From Sulfurimonas sp. (GTDB taxonomy: Bacteria > Campylobacterota > Campylobacteria > Campylobacterales > Sulfurimonadaceae): DNA of 32,237 nucleotides. Made by a program: the position numbers and the translations under genes. The notes below the pieces were generated by a model. The model saw only the letters and a list, made by a program, of their open reading frames with translations, was not told the origin of the DNA and ran no database searches. Below, one piece after another: positions 23,824 to 32,201 of this stretch (position 1 is its first letter; each line of letters begins with the position of its first letter). The stretch is from assembly GCF_014859695.1 (NCBI RefSeq), contig NZ_JACUTS010000018.1:1-32237 (forward strand), read 5' to 3'.

Positions 23824-25236
23824 ATGAATATTAAATTAGTAGAAAAAAAGATATCAGATATAGACGCAGAGATAAAAATAGAGTTTATAAGCAAAGATGA
23901 GTTGAGCGAGAATGAAGAAGCACAAATTTTAAACAGTGCCGGCTTTAAAGCTGAGCAAGACACTACCTGCTTTTTGTACGAAAAAAGAGTAATCTTTTGC
24001 GGAGTAGATAGCAAAAAGAGCGACGACATAAGAAGTGCTGCCGCAGCCATGATAAAAGTGCTAAAGAGCTCAAATTATACGTCAGCAAAAGTAAGCGCCA
24101 TCAGCAAATCTTCTCTTGGCGCGTTGGTCGAGGGCATAATTTTGGGCGGATACGAGTTTAACGAGTATAAATCTGAGCCTAAGAAAGCAACTTTAGAGAA
24201 TATTTTTATAGCAGCTGAGAACATGGAGTTTGCTACACTTGAGCCTATATTTAATGAAGCTCTTATAATCTCAAATGCTACATGTTTTACGCGCGATATC
24301 GTAAACAGAGCACCCCAAGAGGTAAATCCTCAGACTCTATGCTCACTTGCCCAAAAACTCTCAGATGATAACTCTCTAGAGTGTGAGATACTTCAAGAGG
24401 ATGGCTTGGCAAAAGAGAAGATGAACGCTATGCTTGCAGTCGGGCGTGCCTCTATTCATGGAAGCGCTCTGATTCACCTCTCATACAAACCTGCTAACCC
24501 TAAAAAAATTATCTCGCTTGTCGGAAAAGGTCTTACTTACGACAGCGGAGGACTAAGCCTCAAGCCTGCCACTTCAATGGTCACTATGAAGATGGATAAA
24601 GCGGGAGCATGCGCCGTTCTAGGGATGATAAAAGCGGTAAGCGAACTCAAGCTTGACATTGAAGTTCATGCATTTATCGGCGCAGTTGAAAATATGGTAG
24701 GCGGAGATGCTTACAAGCCAGACGATGTGCTTGTTTCAAGAAGCAAAACCACTATCGAGGTCAGAAATACCGATGCGGAAGGACGTTTAGTTCTGGCGGA
24801 TGTTTTAGACTATGCGCAGGATGCAGTAAATGCAGACTATATCTTCGACTTTGCAACGCTAACGGGTGCATGTATGATTGCTCTTGGGCAGTATACTACG
24901 GGTCTTATGGGACACTCTCATAAGCTAAAGCACGATATTTCGCGTGCAGGAAGCGACACAGGAGAGATGGTAAGCTCTCTTCCGTTTAACAAGCACCTTA
25001 AAAAGCTTCTAAAAAGCGAGATTGCAGACATAAGCAACACTGCTTCAAAGCCTTACGGCGGAGCAATAACTGCGGGTCTGTTTTTAGACAAGTTTATCCG
25101 TGAAGAGAACAAAAAGAAGTGGATGCACTTTGATATAGCCGGTACGGCTTATACTGAGACACCTTGGGATTGTAATGTTTACGGCGCAACAGGTTCGGGT
25201 GTTCGTCTAATGTGCGGATATTTAAAAAACTTATAA
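23824..25236 (+). CDS. pepA: leucyl (cytosol) aminopeptidase, M17 family
   Basis: A 470-residue dinuclear-metal aminopeptidase. The C-terminal catalytic domain has VGKGLTYDSGGLSLKP (Lys235, Asp240, and catalytic-type Lys247), MKMDKAGACAVLG with Asp258, and the family signature NTDAEGRLVLAD (Asp317, Glu319, Arg321). The N-terminal domain is shorter and divergent, as often. It cuts N-terminal residues from peptides in the cytoplasm. AGGAAA precedes the ATG. Confidence 0.95.
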   Translation: MNIKLVEKKISDIDAEIKIEFISKDELSENEEAQILNSAGFKAEQDTTCFLYEKRVIFCGVDSKKSDDIRSAAAAMIKVLKSSNYTSAKVSAISKSSLGALVEGIILGGYEFNEYKSEPKKATLENIFIAAENMEFATLEPIFNEALIISNATCFTRDIVNRAPQEVNPQTLCSLAQKLSDDNSLECEILQEDGLAKEKMNAMLAVGRASIHGSALIHLSYKPANPKKIISLVGKGLTYDSGGLSLKPATSMVTMKMDKAGACAVLGMIKAVSELKLDIEVHAFIGAVENMVGGDAYKPDDVLVSRSKTTIEVRNTDAEGRLVLADVLDYAQDAVNADYIFDFATLTGACMIALGQYTTGLMGHSHKLKHDISRAGSDTGEMVSSLPFNKHLKKLLKSEIADISNTASKPYGGAITAGLFLDKFIREENKKKWMHFDIAGTAYTETPWDCNVYGATGSGVRLMCGYLKNL

Positions 25237-25476
25237 TTAGAAGCTATATATTTCAGTTTGTATTAACTTATATTTAAATATTATTAGCTATATTAAAAAT
25301 ATATAAATATATTGAATTAATAAATTTTACAAAGCTCTATTATAGAAGCTAAGCTAGTCCACTCTTTTTATTTTCCCTCGCTCTCCTGCGTGGGAGTATA
25401 TGTTTCAGGTTATTGTTACAGTTAACAAAAGATTGTTCTTATACTTGCATCTGCAATAAAGCGCCAAAGAGATAGC
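25237..25476 (+). promoter_or_regulatory. 240-base intergenic region ahead of the acyltransferase operon
   Basis: No gene is seen. The first 140 bases are very AT-rich and hold a 9-bp direct repeat TAGAAGCTA (25238-25246, 25343-25351). A GC-rich hairpin CCCTCGC/GCGTGGG (25375-25394, T-T mismatch) stands out. A palindrome TTGTTA-CAGT-TAACAA (25413-25428) overlaps a possible -35 TTACAG (25416-25421), which is 18 bases before a possible -10 TATACT (25440-25445). This would make the palindrome an operator for the downstream operon. The boxes are inferred, and no clear pepA terminator was found. Confidence 0.4.
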
Positions 25477-26076
25477 TTGAATTTTACATTTTTAGAAGTC
25501 TGCGACAAAGAGTTGCTTGAGAGAGTATTTGCATTTCGCTATAAAATACTTTTAGAAACATATCCTGAATACCTAGAGGTTTCTGGGTATTCAGATGCGA
25601 AAGAGCATGATAAATACGATAACTACTCCGTGCACTTTGCCGCTCTGGATGATGATGGCGAAGTTTGCGCTACCGTCAGGCTGATACACCACTCACCCAT
25701 CGGTTACCCCACAGAAAACAGTATGGCCTTTGACAACAGTATGTTTAAGAGAGATAAACTGGGCGAGATGTCTAGAATCTTTGTAGATACTAAGTATAGG
25801 AATATCCAAACAACAAAAAAAATAATACAAGCGGTTAAAACATTTATGTACATAAAAATGATGAAACTTGGCATTGAGTACACATACGGTTCCCTTGAGG
25901 AGAGCTTTTTACGTCTTCTTAGAATTTATAAGATGAATTATAATACTTTAGGTAAAAAACAAAAATACGAGCATGCTGATGTTGGTATGCGTTATCCATC
26001 AATCTTATACACAGAGCGTTTAGGTGCGGATAATCCTGAAATTATTGATATCTACAGGAGCAACTATGATGCATAA
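25477..26076 (+). CDS. LuxI/FeeM-like N-acyltransferase (GNAT fold)
   Basis: A 199-residue protein that matches the autoinducer-synthase/N-acyl-amino-acid-synthase fold. The conserved positions line up with LuxI: Arg21 in FRYKILLE, Asp45 and Asp48 in KEHDKYD, Arg68 in ATVRLI, and Glu97-Ser99-Arg100 in GEMSRIFVDTKYR. The LuxI tryptophan near 34 is replaced. These residues bind and activate the acyl donor and amine. FeeM and related exosortase-linked acyltransferases share them, so the product could be an acyl-homoserine lactone, an N-acyl amino acid or something else. The start is a TTG at 25477, the only good one, with AGAGAT upstream. The end overlaps the receptor gene by 11 bases. Confidence 0.65.
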   Translation: MNFTFLEVCDKELLERVFAFRYKILLETYPEYLEVSGYSDAKEHDKYDNYSVHFAALDDDGEVCATVRLIHHSPIGYPTENSMAFDNSMFKRDKLGEMSRIFVDTKYRNIQTTKKIIQAVKTFMYIKMMKLGIEYTYGSLEESFLRLLRIYKMNYNTLGKKQKYEHADVGMRYPSILYTERLGADNPEIIDIYRSNYDA

Positions 26077-28165
26077 ATCACTATCCATCTCTCTTTTGCT
26101 TCTTCTTGGCTTGACAAATCTAAAAGCACAAAGTGGCAATCTTATGGAGTCTATTTCAAGTGAAATGGAGCATTTCAACGAAGTAGCAACGGTTACAAAA
26201 CAGAACGAGAACTATCAGCCATATATTATCTCTATTTTTCAAGGAGAGGAGCTTGAAAAACTTGGAGTCTCAAACCTTAAAGAGGCTCTGTTCCTGGTTC
26301 CGGGTGTTGATATGGCAACAGACAACTTCAACAATCAGACTCCTATATTTAGAGGCTCTAATTCTTCAGCATACGGTCAATCAAAACTCTTTATTGACGG
26401 TGTATTGGTTAATAATGTTTTTTTTGATGCTTATTCCGAATATCTCTCTTTTCCAATTGAGATGATTAAACGGATAGAAGTTACAAGAGGACCGGGGAGC
26501 AAAACCGATGGATTTAACGCTTATGCCGGTTCTATCAACGTCATAACCTATGCAGAGAGTTTTGAAGGGTTTGAGTCTAGCGATAAGCTTGTTTTTAAAT
26601 ACGGCTCGTATGACTACAAAATGGGCGGTTTTTTTAAGAACTACAAAGCAGATAATCTAAAGGTTTCTGTAGACTTTTTTTACCAAGAAGATAATAAAAA
26701 ATTGCCATCCGGTCCTGATGGTTTGTCTCAGGGTGTCTTAAGCATACCAGGCTATGACAACAGAGCACTTTCTCAGTCTGGAGATGCTCCGCTATGGTTA
26801 AATGAGTACTCGCTTGGATTGAGTCTTGAGTATAAAGATTTTTTTATAAAAGCCCGGGTACTTGAGCATAAAAAAGGGAGTGCTTACGGCATTAACTATG
26901 CACTTCCGCAAGAGAGTGATAGGATAAAACTTCCTAGCTATTATCTTGAGCTAGGATACAACAAAGAGATCAACGATTATAAATTAAACATAAATGCGGG
27001 TATAAAGTATGATACATTTGACTCCTACTCCAAGTTGGCACCTGATGGTTTAAATTTTATCGACATGTATCAGTTTGATACTTATGGTACAGTCTCTCCT
27101 GTTTTATTTGCAAATGGAGCATATGGAGAGCATGTAGCAAAACAAAGAACGCTTTATCAATCTTCTTATATTGAGTACAACGGCATAGAAAAACACAGAA
27201 TCACTCTTGGTTATCGCCTTGTAAAAGAAGAGACCATAGATATGATTTCAAAGCTCTCAAGTTGGTCAACAGGCTTGCCTGAACCATATGACTATACGCA
27301 AACATATCCGTTTTTTGATGCAAACGCCAAACGCAATACTCTAATATTTTCACTGCAAGACGAGTTTGAACTAAGCGATAATCTTAGCTTCATCTATGGC
27401 TTTAATTATGAAGAGACCTCATATGAAGATGCAGGTTTGGAGCCTAGAGTATCTATGGTCTATCAGTTAGATGCCGAAAATATTTTTAAAGCAATATACA
27501 GCCGCTCGCACAGAAATGCTTCGTGGCAGGAGATGTTTACTATGAACAACCGCTCCAGAGTCGGTAGCACTGATTTAAAACCGGAGATTGTAGACGCTTT
27601 TGAGGCTGCCTACATTAAAAAATTCTCCAATGACTCATATATTCAGACAAATCTTTTTTATCTTCTAAATAAAGACCAGATATATAACTCATCTACATCC
27701 CCAGAGTATGAGAATGTAATGGATACTGACCTTTACGGATTTGAACTGGAGTATAGAGGAAATATAACATCTCTTGATCAGCTCTATCTAAACTACTCCT
27801 ATGTAACAGGCAAATCTTACATAAACGATGAAGCTAGAAGTGAATCGCTCTCAAATGTTGCGCATCATCTGGCAAAAGGGTACTACATCTATAACATTGA
27901 CAGAGCTCTGTCGCTTAGTACCGTAGCTAAATTTGTCGGCTCAAAAAGCAGAGTCTTCGGAGATACGCGTGAGAAAGTAAAGGCTTACTCTACCTTTGAC
28001 ACCGCCATGCAGTACAAAAACAAAAAACATGACTTTAGTTTGACATTTAGCGTAAAAAATATCTTTAATAGTACCGTTAAATTTCCATCTGCCGTAAATA
28101 CCTACCCTGAAGATTACGAGCAGGAACGCAGAAATTTCTTAGTAACATTCAAAAAAGAGTTTTAA
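26066..28165 (+). CDS. TonB-dependent outer-membrane receptor
   Basis: A 699-residue receptor. Signal peptide about 1-21 (SISLLLLLGLTNLKAQ), then a possible TonB box NEVATVTKQ near 39. A plug domain (about 50-165) has GEELEKLGVSNLKEALFLVPG, IFRGSNSSAYG, LFIDGVLVNN and IEVTRGPGS. The rest is a beta-barrel ending in LVTFKKEF with the C-terminal Phe typical of outer-membrane proteins. The ligand is unknown, and no siderophore or cobalamin gene is near. Tandem ATGs (26066, 26069) follow AGGAG, and the gene starts inside the acyltransferase end. The stop is fused to the next start as TAATG. Confidence 0.9.
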   Translation: MMHKSLSISLLLLLGLTNLKAQSGNLMESISSEMEHFNEVATVTKQNENYQPYIISIFQGEELEKLGVSNLKEALFLVPGVDMATDNFNNQTPIFRGSNSSAYGQSKLFIDGVLVNNVFFDAYSEYLSFPIEMIKRIEVTRGPGSKTDGFNAYAGSINVITYAESFEGFESSDKLVFKYGSYDYKMGGFFKNYKADNLKVSVDFFYQEDNKKLPSGPDGLSQGVLSIPGYDNRALSQSGDAPLWLNEYSLGLSLEYKDFFIKARVLEHKKGSAYGINYALPQESDRIKLPSYYLELGYNKEINDYKLNINAGIKYDTFDSYSKLAPDGLNFIDMYQFDTYGTVSPVLFANGAYGEHVAKQRTLYQSSYIEYNGIEKHRITLGYRLVKEETIDMISKLSSWSTGLPEPYDYTQTYPFFDANAKRNTLIFSLQDEFELSDNLSFIYGFNYEETSYEDAGLEPRVSMVYQLDAENIFKAIYSRSHRNASWQEMFTMNNRSRVGSTDLKPEIVDAFEAAYIKKFSNDSYIQTNLFYLLNKDQIYNSSTSPEYENVMDTDLYGFELEYRGNITSLDQLYLNYSYVTGKSYINDEARSESLSNVAHHLAKGYYIYNIDRALSLSTVAKFVGSKSRVFGDTREKVKAYSTFDTAMQYKNKKHDFSLTFSVKNIFNSTVKFPSAVNTYPEDYEQERRNFLVTFKKEF

Positions 28166-28710
28166 TGAAAATAATAGCTCTTTTACTTTTTATACTCGTT
28201 AACTTTTCCTATGGATATACATACAACAAGCTCCTGCTAAAAGCGCAGGCATCGATCTTCCCTAAAATCATTATGCTTGATAAAAAAATTCATGACAAAC
28301 TCATAGACGGAGAGATTGTATATACTATTGTTTATGAAAAAAATGACTATTATACCGCCTTAGAGATAGGAGAGTTTATGGAGTCAAACTATAGACAAAA
28401 CAAAAGTAAATACAGTTATAAAATAAATCTGGTAGAGTTTTCTAACTTCTCGGATGAGACCCAAACAACGGCAGTTTATGTCTTAAACTCAAACAAATAT
28501 ATCAAAAAAATAGCACAAAGCGCAACTAGAAAAGGGATTATTTCATTTGCATACGATATGAACAATTTAAAACAAGGGATTCTTTTTTCTTTAATGCTTG
28601 AAAAATCAACTGTGCTCTATCTAAATAAAGAGAATCTTAATACTAAAGGAATTGATTTTGTTGATTCTCTTTACCAAATTGTCAATTTTGTTGAGAAAAG
28701 CGGCAGTTAA
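28165..28710 (+). CDS. YfiR-like periplasmic protein
   Basis: A 181-residue protein with a signal peptide (about 1-17: KIIALLLFILVNFSYG). The last third reads GIISFAYDMNNLKQGILFSLMLEK, then VLYLNKENLNTKGIDFVDSLYQIVNFVEK, a pattern close to the YfiR/DUF4154 ending (a glycine-started strand, then lines of N-x-x-N-x-x-x-G-I and a final L-x-x-I helix). YfiR proteins are periplasmic repressors of a membrane diguanylate cyclase (YfiN/TpbB) in Pseudomonas. The following gene is such a membrane GGDEF protein. The assignment is by pattern; similarity is weak. Start shares a base with the receptor's stop. Confidence 0.6.
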   Translation: MKIIALLLFILVNFSYGYTYNKLLLKAQASIFPKIIMLDKKIHDKLIDGEIVYTIVYEKNDYYTALEIGEFMESNYRQNKSKYSYKINLVEFSNFSDETQTTAVYVLNSNKYIKKIAQSATRKGIISFAYDMNNLKQGILFSLMLEKSTVLYLNKENLNTKGIDFVDSLYQIVNFVEKSGS

Positions 28711-28780
28711 AAAGGGTAAATTATTTCATATATATGTTAGAATGTCTTCACATTATATATAGGCAGTCTAAGGTATCTGT

Positions 28781-30724
28781 ATGAAAAGAAAAAGTTTCAA
28801 CTCTCTCTCAACCAAAATAGTGCTTTCCATCGCACTTGTTTCTATCGTTATAACCTTGGTTATTTTTGTAGTTTCCAACAAAATCAACAAGGAAGCTTTC
28901 CATCAAATAGAGATAGAAAAAGCAAATATTATCGCCCAAACCATAGAGCCGCTTATTGCGCTTAACATGTATCTTGATATGGAAGATAAAATAAACCAAA
29001 TTACGCTTCAGCTTATAGAAAATCCAAATATTCTTGCCGTAAAAGTACTCAAAAACGATAATATTATAAACTATGTAGAGTCAAAAGAGCACAAAGAGGA
29101 GGTAGGGGAATCTTTTGTTGTAAAGAGAACTATTACTCAACCAAACTCATCGCAAGCGACAGGCGAGCTCGTGCTTATATACTCCAACAAAGGGTATAAA
29201 AAGCTTATATCCAAATATACCGACCTAACTGCTCTTCTTATCTTATCTTTGGTAATTCTTCTTGCGCTGTTTGGTATTTATGTAAAAAAACTTCTATACC
29301 CTCTTCGACAAATCTCTAAACTGCTAAAAAATTACTCTCCAAACAAAAATATAGAGATTCCTTTTATATCGCAAAACAATGAGATTGGACTTATCTCAAG
29401 TGCTCTAAACAATATGCAGAAAAAAATAATGCAGTATTCTAAAAAACAGGAAAACATAAACCACTATCTTGAAGAGAAGGTAAACGAAAAGACGCTTGAA
29501 CTTCGTGCACAGCTCTATATAGATACGCTAACGGGTCTTCCTAACAGATTTAGTATGTTTAACGATATTGTAGAGACTGATGATGGGGCACTGCTGATTA
29601 TCAATATAGACGATTTCAAAGAGATAAATGATTTCTTTGGACATATTGCAGGAGATATCGTTTTAAAAAAATTCTCAAACAGACTTAAAAATATGTTTAA
29701 AACCAATGAGTTCGCTAAGCTAAAGCGCCTCTCCGGAGATGAGTTTGCACTGCTCTTTATTCAAAAACCCCCTCTTCAAGAGTTTATAAAAATCGCACAT
29801 AAGCTAATAAACGACGTAGAGAAGATGATTTTTTTCAACGATAACAACGAGATAAGCATACGAGTAACGGTAGGCGGAGCATACCAGATTGACGGCGGTT
29901 TGGAAAAAGCAGACATAGCTCTAAAATCTGCAAAAAAACAGCAAAAATCATTTCTGCTTTATGATGAGAACTTAAATATAGAAGGTCAATATAAAGAGAA
30001 TATGGAGTGGGTCAAAAAGCTAAAAAGAGCCATTGAGCATGATATGATTGTTCCTTACTATCAACCTATATTTGACAACATAACAGATAAAATTGCAAGT
30101 TTTGAGTGTCTTGTGCGCTTAATAGACGATGAGGGTAAAGTCATAAGTCCATATCTATTTTTAAATGTTGCAAAAAAGAGCAGGCTCTACAGCACACTTA
30201 CAAAGATTATGATTGAAAAAAGCTGTATGCACTTTGAAAATCTTGAGTATGACTTCTCCATCAACCTATCCGTTGAAGATATCTTGAATGCTGATACCGT
30301 CAACTACATAAAGGCAAAAATAACTCAGTATAACGTTACAAATAGGATTATTTTTGAGATACTTGAGTCAGACGGTATAGAGAATTATGAAGAGGTCTCT
30401 ATTTTTACGCAAGAGATGAAAAAGCTCGGCTGCAGAATAGCAATTGATGACTTTGGAAGCGGATACTCAAATTTTGAGCATATGCTTAAACTAAATATTG
30501 ATTATATAAAAATTGACGGCACCCTGATAGAGAATCTTGACAATGATATAAGCGCTCAGATAATCGTTGAAACAATCGTCGACTTTGCAAAAAGGCTAAA
30601 TATATTGACCGTAGCGGAGTTTGTACACAGCGCAGATGTCTACGAAAAGGTAAAAGAGCTTAACGTAAACCGCACCCAAGGCTATTTTCTTTCAGAACCA
30701 AGAAAAAGCGCAAATAAGGAGTAG
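28781..30724 (+). CDS. membrane HAMP-GGDEF-EAL cyclic-di-GMP protein
   Basis: A 647-residue protein. There are two transmembrane helices (about 12-32 and 149-167) around a periplasmic sensor of about 115 residues, then a HAMP region (168-220), a short coiled coil, GGDEF (about 246-395) and EAL (about 412-640). The GGDEF active site is SGDEF (318-322), a one-residue variant, with DTLTGLPNR and NIDDFKEINDFFGH intact. The EAL motif reads ECL (442-444), but Asn495, Asp556-Asp557 (DDFGSG), Lys577, Glu613 and Gln633 are present, so phosphodiesterase activity is likely. Either or both activities could operate. It starts 70 bases after the YfiR-like gene, with AAGG upstream; an AT-rich TATATA could give it a second promoter. 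Confidence 0.9.
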   Translation: MKRKSFNSLSTKIVLSIALVSIVITLVIFVVSNKINKEAFHQIEIEKANIIAQTIEPLIALNMYLDMEDKINQITLQLIENPNILAVKVLKNDNIINYVESKEHKEEVGESFVVKRTITQPNSSQATGELVLIYSNKGYKKLISKYTDLTALLILSLVILLALFGIYVKKLLYPLRQISKLLKNYSPNKNIEIPFISQNNEIGLISSALNNMQKKIMQYSKKQENINHYLEEKVNEKTLELRAQLYIDTLTGLPNRFSMFNDIVETDDGALLIINIDDFKEINDFFGHIAGDIVLKKFSNRLKNMFKTNEFAKLKRLSGDEFALLFIQKPPLQEFIKIAHKLINDVEKMIFFNDNNEISIRVTVGGAYQIDGGLEKADIALKSAKKQQKSFLLYDENLNIEGQYKENMEWVKKLKRAIEHDMIVPYYQPIFDNITDKIASFECLVRLIDDEGKVISPYLFLNVAKKSRLYSTLTKIMIEKSCMHFENLEYDFSINLSVEDILNADTVNYIKAKITQYNVTNRIIFEILESDGIENYEEVSIFTQEMKKLGCRIAIDDFGSGYSNFEHMLKLNIDYIKIDGTLIENLDNDISAQIIVETIVDFAKRLNILTVAEFVHSADVYEKVKELNVNRTQGYFLSEPRKSANKE

Positions 30725-30753
30725 ATAAAAGGCGCGATTTATTTTTAAAATCT

Positions 30754-30759
30754 TATAAT
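30754..30759 (+). promoter_or_regulatory. -10 box consistent with a leaderless zupT mRNA
   Basis: TATAAT in the context TCTTATAATCATCGC. The expected start, 6-7 bases further, coincides with the ATG at 30766. No ribosome site exists between them. Confidence 0.5.
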
Positions 30760-30765
30760 CATCGC

Positions 30766-31611
30766 ATGCAAGATTTTTCATTTGAAACCTTTTTATTTGC
30801 TTTTGCCCTCACTCTGCTTGCGGGGTTCTCCACGTCCATAGGTGCCCTTTTGGCATTCTTCTCAAAAAGCAAAAACTACACTATCTTATCTATCGGGATG
30901 GGTTTTTCCGCAGGCGTGATGATCTACGTCTCCTTTATGGAGATTTTGCCAAAATCGAGGGACTCGTTTACTCAGGTTTACTCAAGCCAACTCATAGGGG
31001 AATCATTTACCGTTCTTGCTTTTTTCGCAGGAATTGCTCTTAGTGGCTTTATAGACAAAGTCATCCCTGAAGATGTAAATCCGCATGAGACAAAAAGCAG
31101 TAGCGAACTCTTGGAACTAAAACCCGACATGCAAAGCTCTCTCATACAAAACTCTACCCTTAAACGTACGGGGATTTTTACCGCACTCGCCATCGGCATA
31201 CACAATTTTCCGGAGGGTTTTGCCACTTTCATCTCAGCTCTTGAAGACCCTACGGTGGGTATAACAATTGCTTTAGCAATTGCAATTCACAACATACCCG
31301 AAGGAATGGCGGTTTCTCTGCCTATATACCACGCAACAGGGAACAAAAAAAGTGCGTTTTGGTATGCCACTCTCTCAGGACTTGCGGAGCCTGTAGGTGC
31401 CCTTGTGGGCTTTTTTATCCTATTGCCTTTTATGGGAGATGCGACTTTGGGCATTACTTTTGGTATAGTCGCGGGAATCATGGTATATATATCGTTTGAC
31501 GAGCTTTTGCCTGCCGCAAGGGTTTACGGCAACGCCCACACAACCATAGCCGGAATAACCATAGGTATGTTTGTCATGGCAATAAGCCTGATTGCTTTTA
31601 AACTAATATAA
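30766..31611 (+). CDS. zupT: ZIP-family divalent metal transporter
   Basis: A 281-residue ZIP transporter of the ZupT group, which imports zinc and other divalent ions through the inner membrane. About eight transmembrane segments are visible, with the paired metal motifs AIGIHNFPEGFA and AIAIHNIPEGMA that define the family, and an acidic SFDELLPAA further on. A cytoplasmic variable loop lies near residues 105-135. The ATG at 30766 has no Shine-Dalgarno but follows a -10 box at 7 bases. There is 41 bases between it and the GGDEF-EAL gene. Confidence 0.92.
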   Translation: MQDFSFETFLFAFALTLLAGFSTSIGALLAFFSKSKNYTILSIGMGFSAGVMIYVSFMEILPKSRDSFTQVYSSQLIGESFTVLAFFAGIALSGFIDKVIPEDVNPHETKSSSELLELKPDMQSSLIQNSTLKRTGIFTALAIGIHNFPEGFATFISALEDPTVGITIALAIAIHNIPEGMAVSLPIYHATGNKKSAFWYATLSGLAEPVGALVGFFILLPFMGDATLGITFGIVAGIMVYISFDELLPAARVYGNAHTTIAGITIGMFVMAISLIAFKLI

Positions 31612-31634
31612 CAAACAAGGAAACATAGTCACAG

Positions 31635-32123
31635 ATGTACGTTGATATAAACAAACCTACCCTCTTTTTATTTACCGATGCCAGCGTTGACCCACAGACA
31701 AAAATCGGCTACGGTGCGTACCTGCTTTTAGGCGAATTTGAGATTGAAGCGCCGCTTGAAAAACTAAAGGTCAAGGTCAAAAGATTTGAGTGCACAACCT
31801 CCTCCAAACTAGAGCTTGAGACCTTTTTGTGGGCTCTGGAAAAACTGCCGACAAAAAACTCCAAGGTAATAGTCTATACCGACTGCCAAAATATTATCAG
31901 CCTCAGGGAGAGGGAAGAGAAAATCAAAAAAAACCACTATATGACAAGAAGAGGCACGCTTATAAAAAATCACAAGCTTTACGAAAAATTTTACGAGCTC
32001 ACAGACCTTTACGAGTGCGACTTTATAAAAGTAAAAGGGCATAAAAGAAGCGAGGACAAAGACGAAATAGACAAGTACTTCACTCTTGTGGACAAAGCGG
32101 CAAGAGAGGCGCTTAGAAAGTAA
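31635..32123 (+). CDS. RNase H-fold protein
   Basis: A 162-residue protein with the RNase H fold. The four acidic positions are visible: Asp in FLFTDASVDP, Glu in SSKLELETFLWALEKL, Asp in VIVYTDCQNI and a late Asp in TLVDKAAREAL, with the His of VKGHKRSEDKDEID (family: the flexible loop before the fourth acid). It should be an RNase HI-like enzyme that cuts RNA in RNA/DNA hybrids, though it is not the closest form of RnhA. AAGGAAA lies 12 bases upstream. It follows zupT after 23 bases. Confidence 0.7.
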   Translation: MYVDINKPTLFLFTDASVDPQTKIGYGAYLLLGEFEIEAPLEKLKVKVKRFECTTSSKLELETFLWALEKLPTKNSKVIVYTDCQNIISLREREEKIKKNHYMTRRGTLIKNHKLYEKFYELTDLYECDFIKVKGHKRSEDKDEIDKYFTLVDKAAREALRK

Positions 32124-32139
32124 AAACAGAGCAAAACAA

Positions 32140-32172
32140 GAGTTTAATTTAGTTTTTGCTAAACTCCTTTTT
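32140..32172 (+). terminator. weak putative terminator after the RNase H-fold gene
   Basis: GAGTTTA (32140-32146) and TAAACTC (32160-32166) form a 7-bp stem with a 13-base loop, then CTTTTT. An inner TTTAG/CTAAA alternative exists. The stem is AT-rich, so it is weak. Confidence 0.4.
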
Positions 32173-32201
32173 ATGCAATACGCAGCAAGGAAAATCATCT
32201 T

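Noticed and set aside
25238..25351. TAGAAGCTA direct repeat as an insertion footprint
   Set aside because: Nine bases in an AT-rich gap is weak, and no element ends lie beside it.
28781..30724. GGDEF-EAL protein as catalytically dead
   Set aside because: SGDEF and ECL are variants, but most known catalytic residues of both domains are present.
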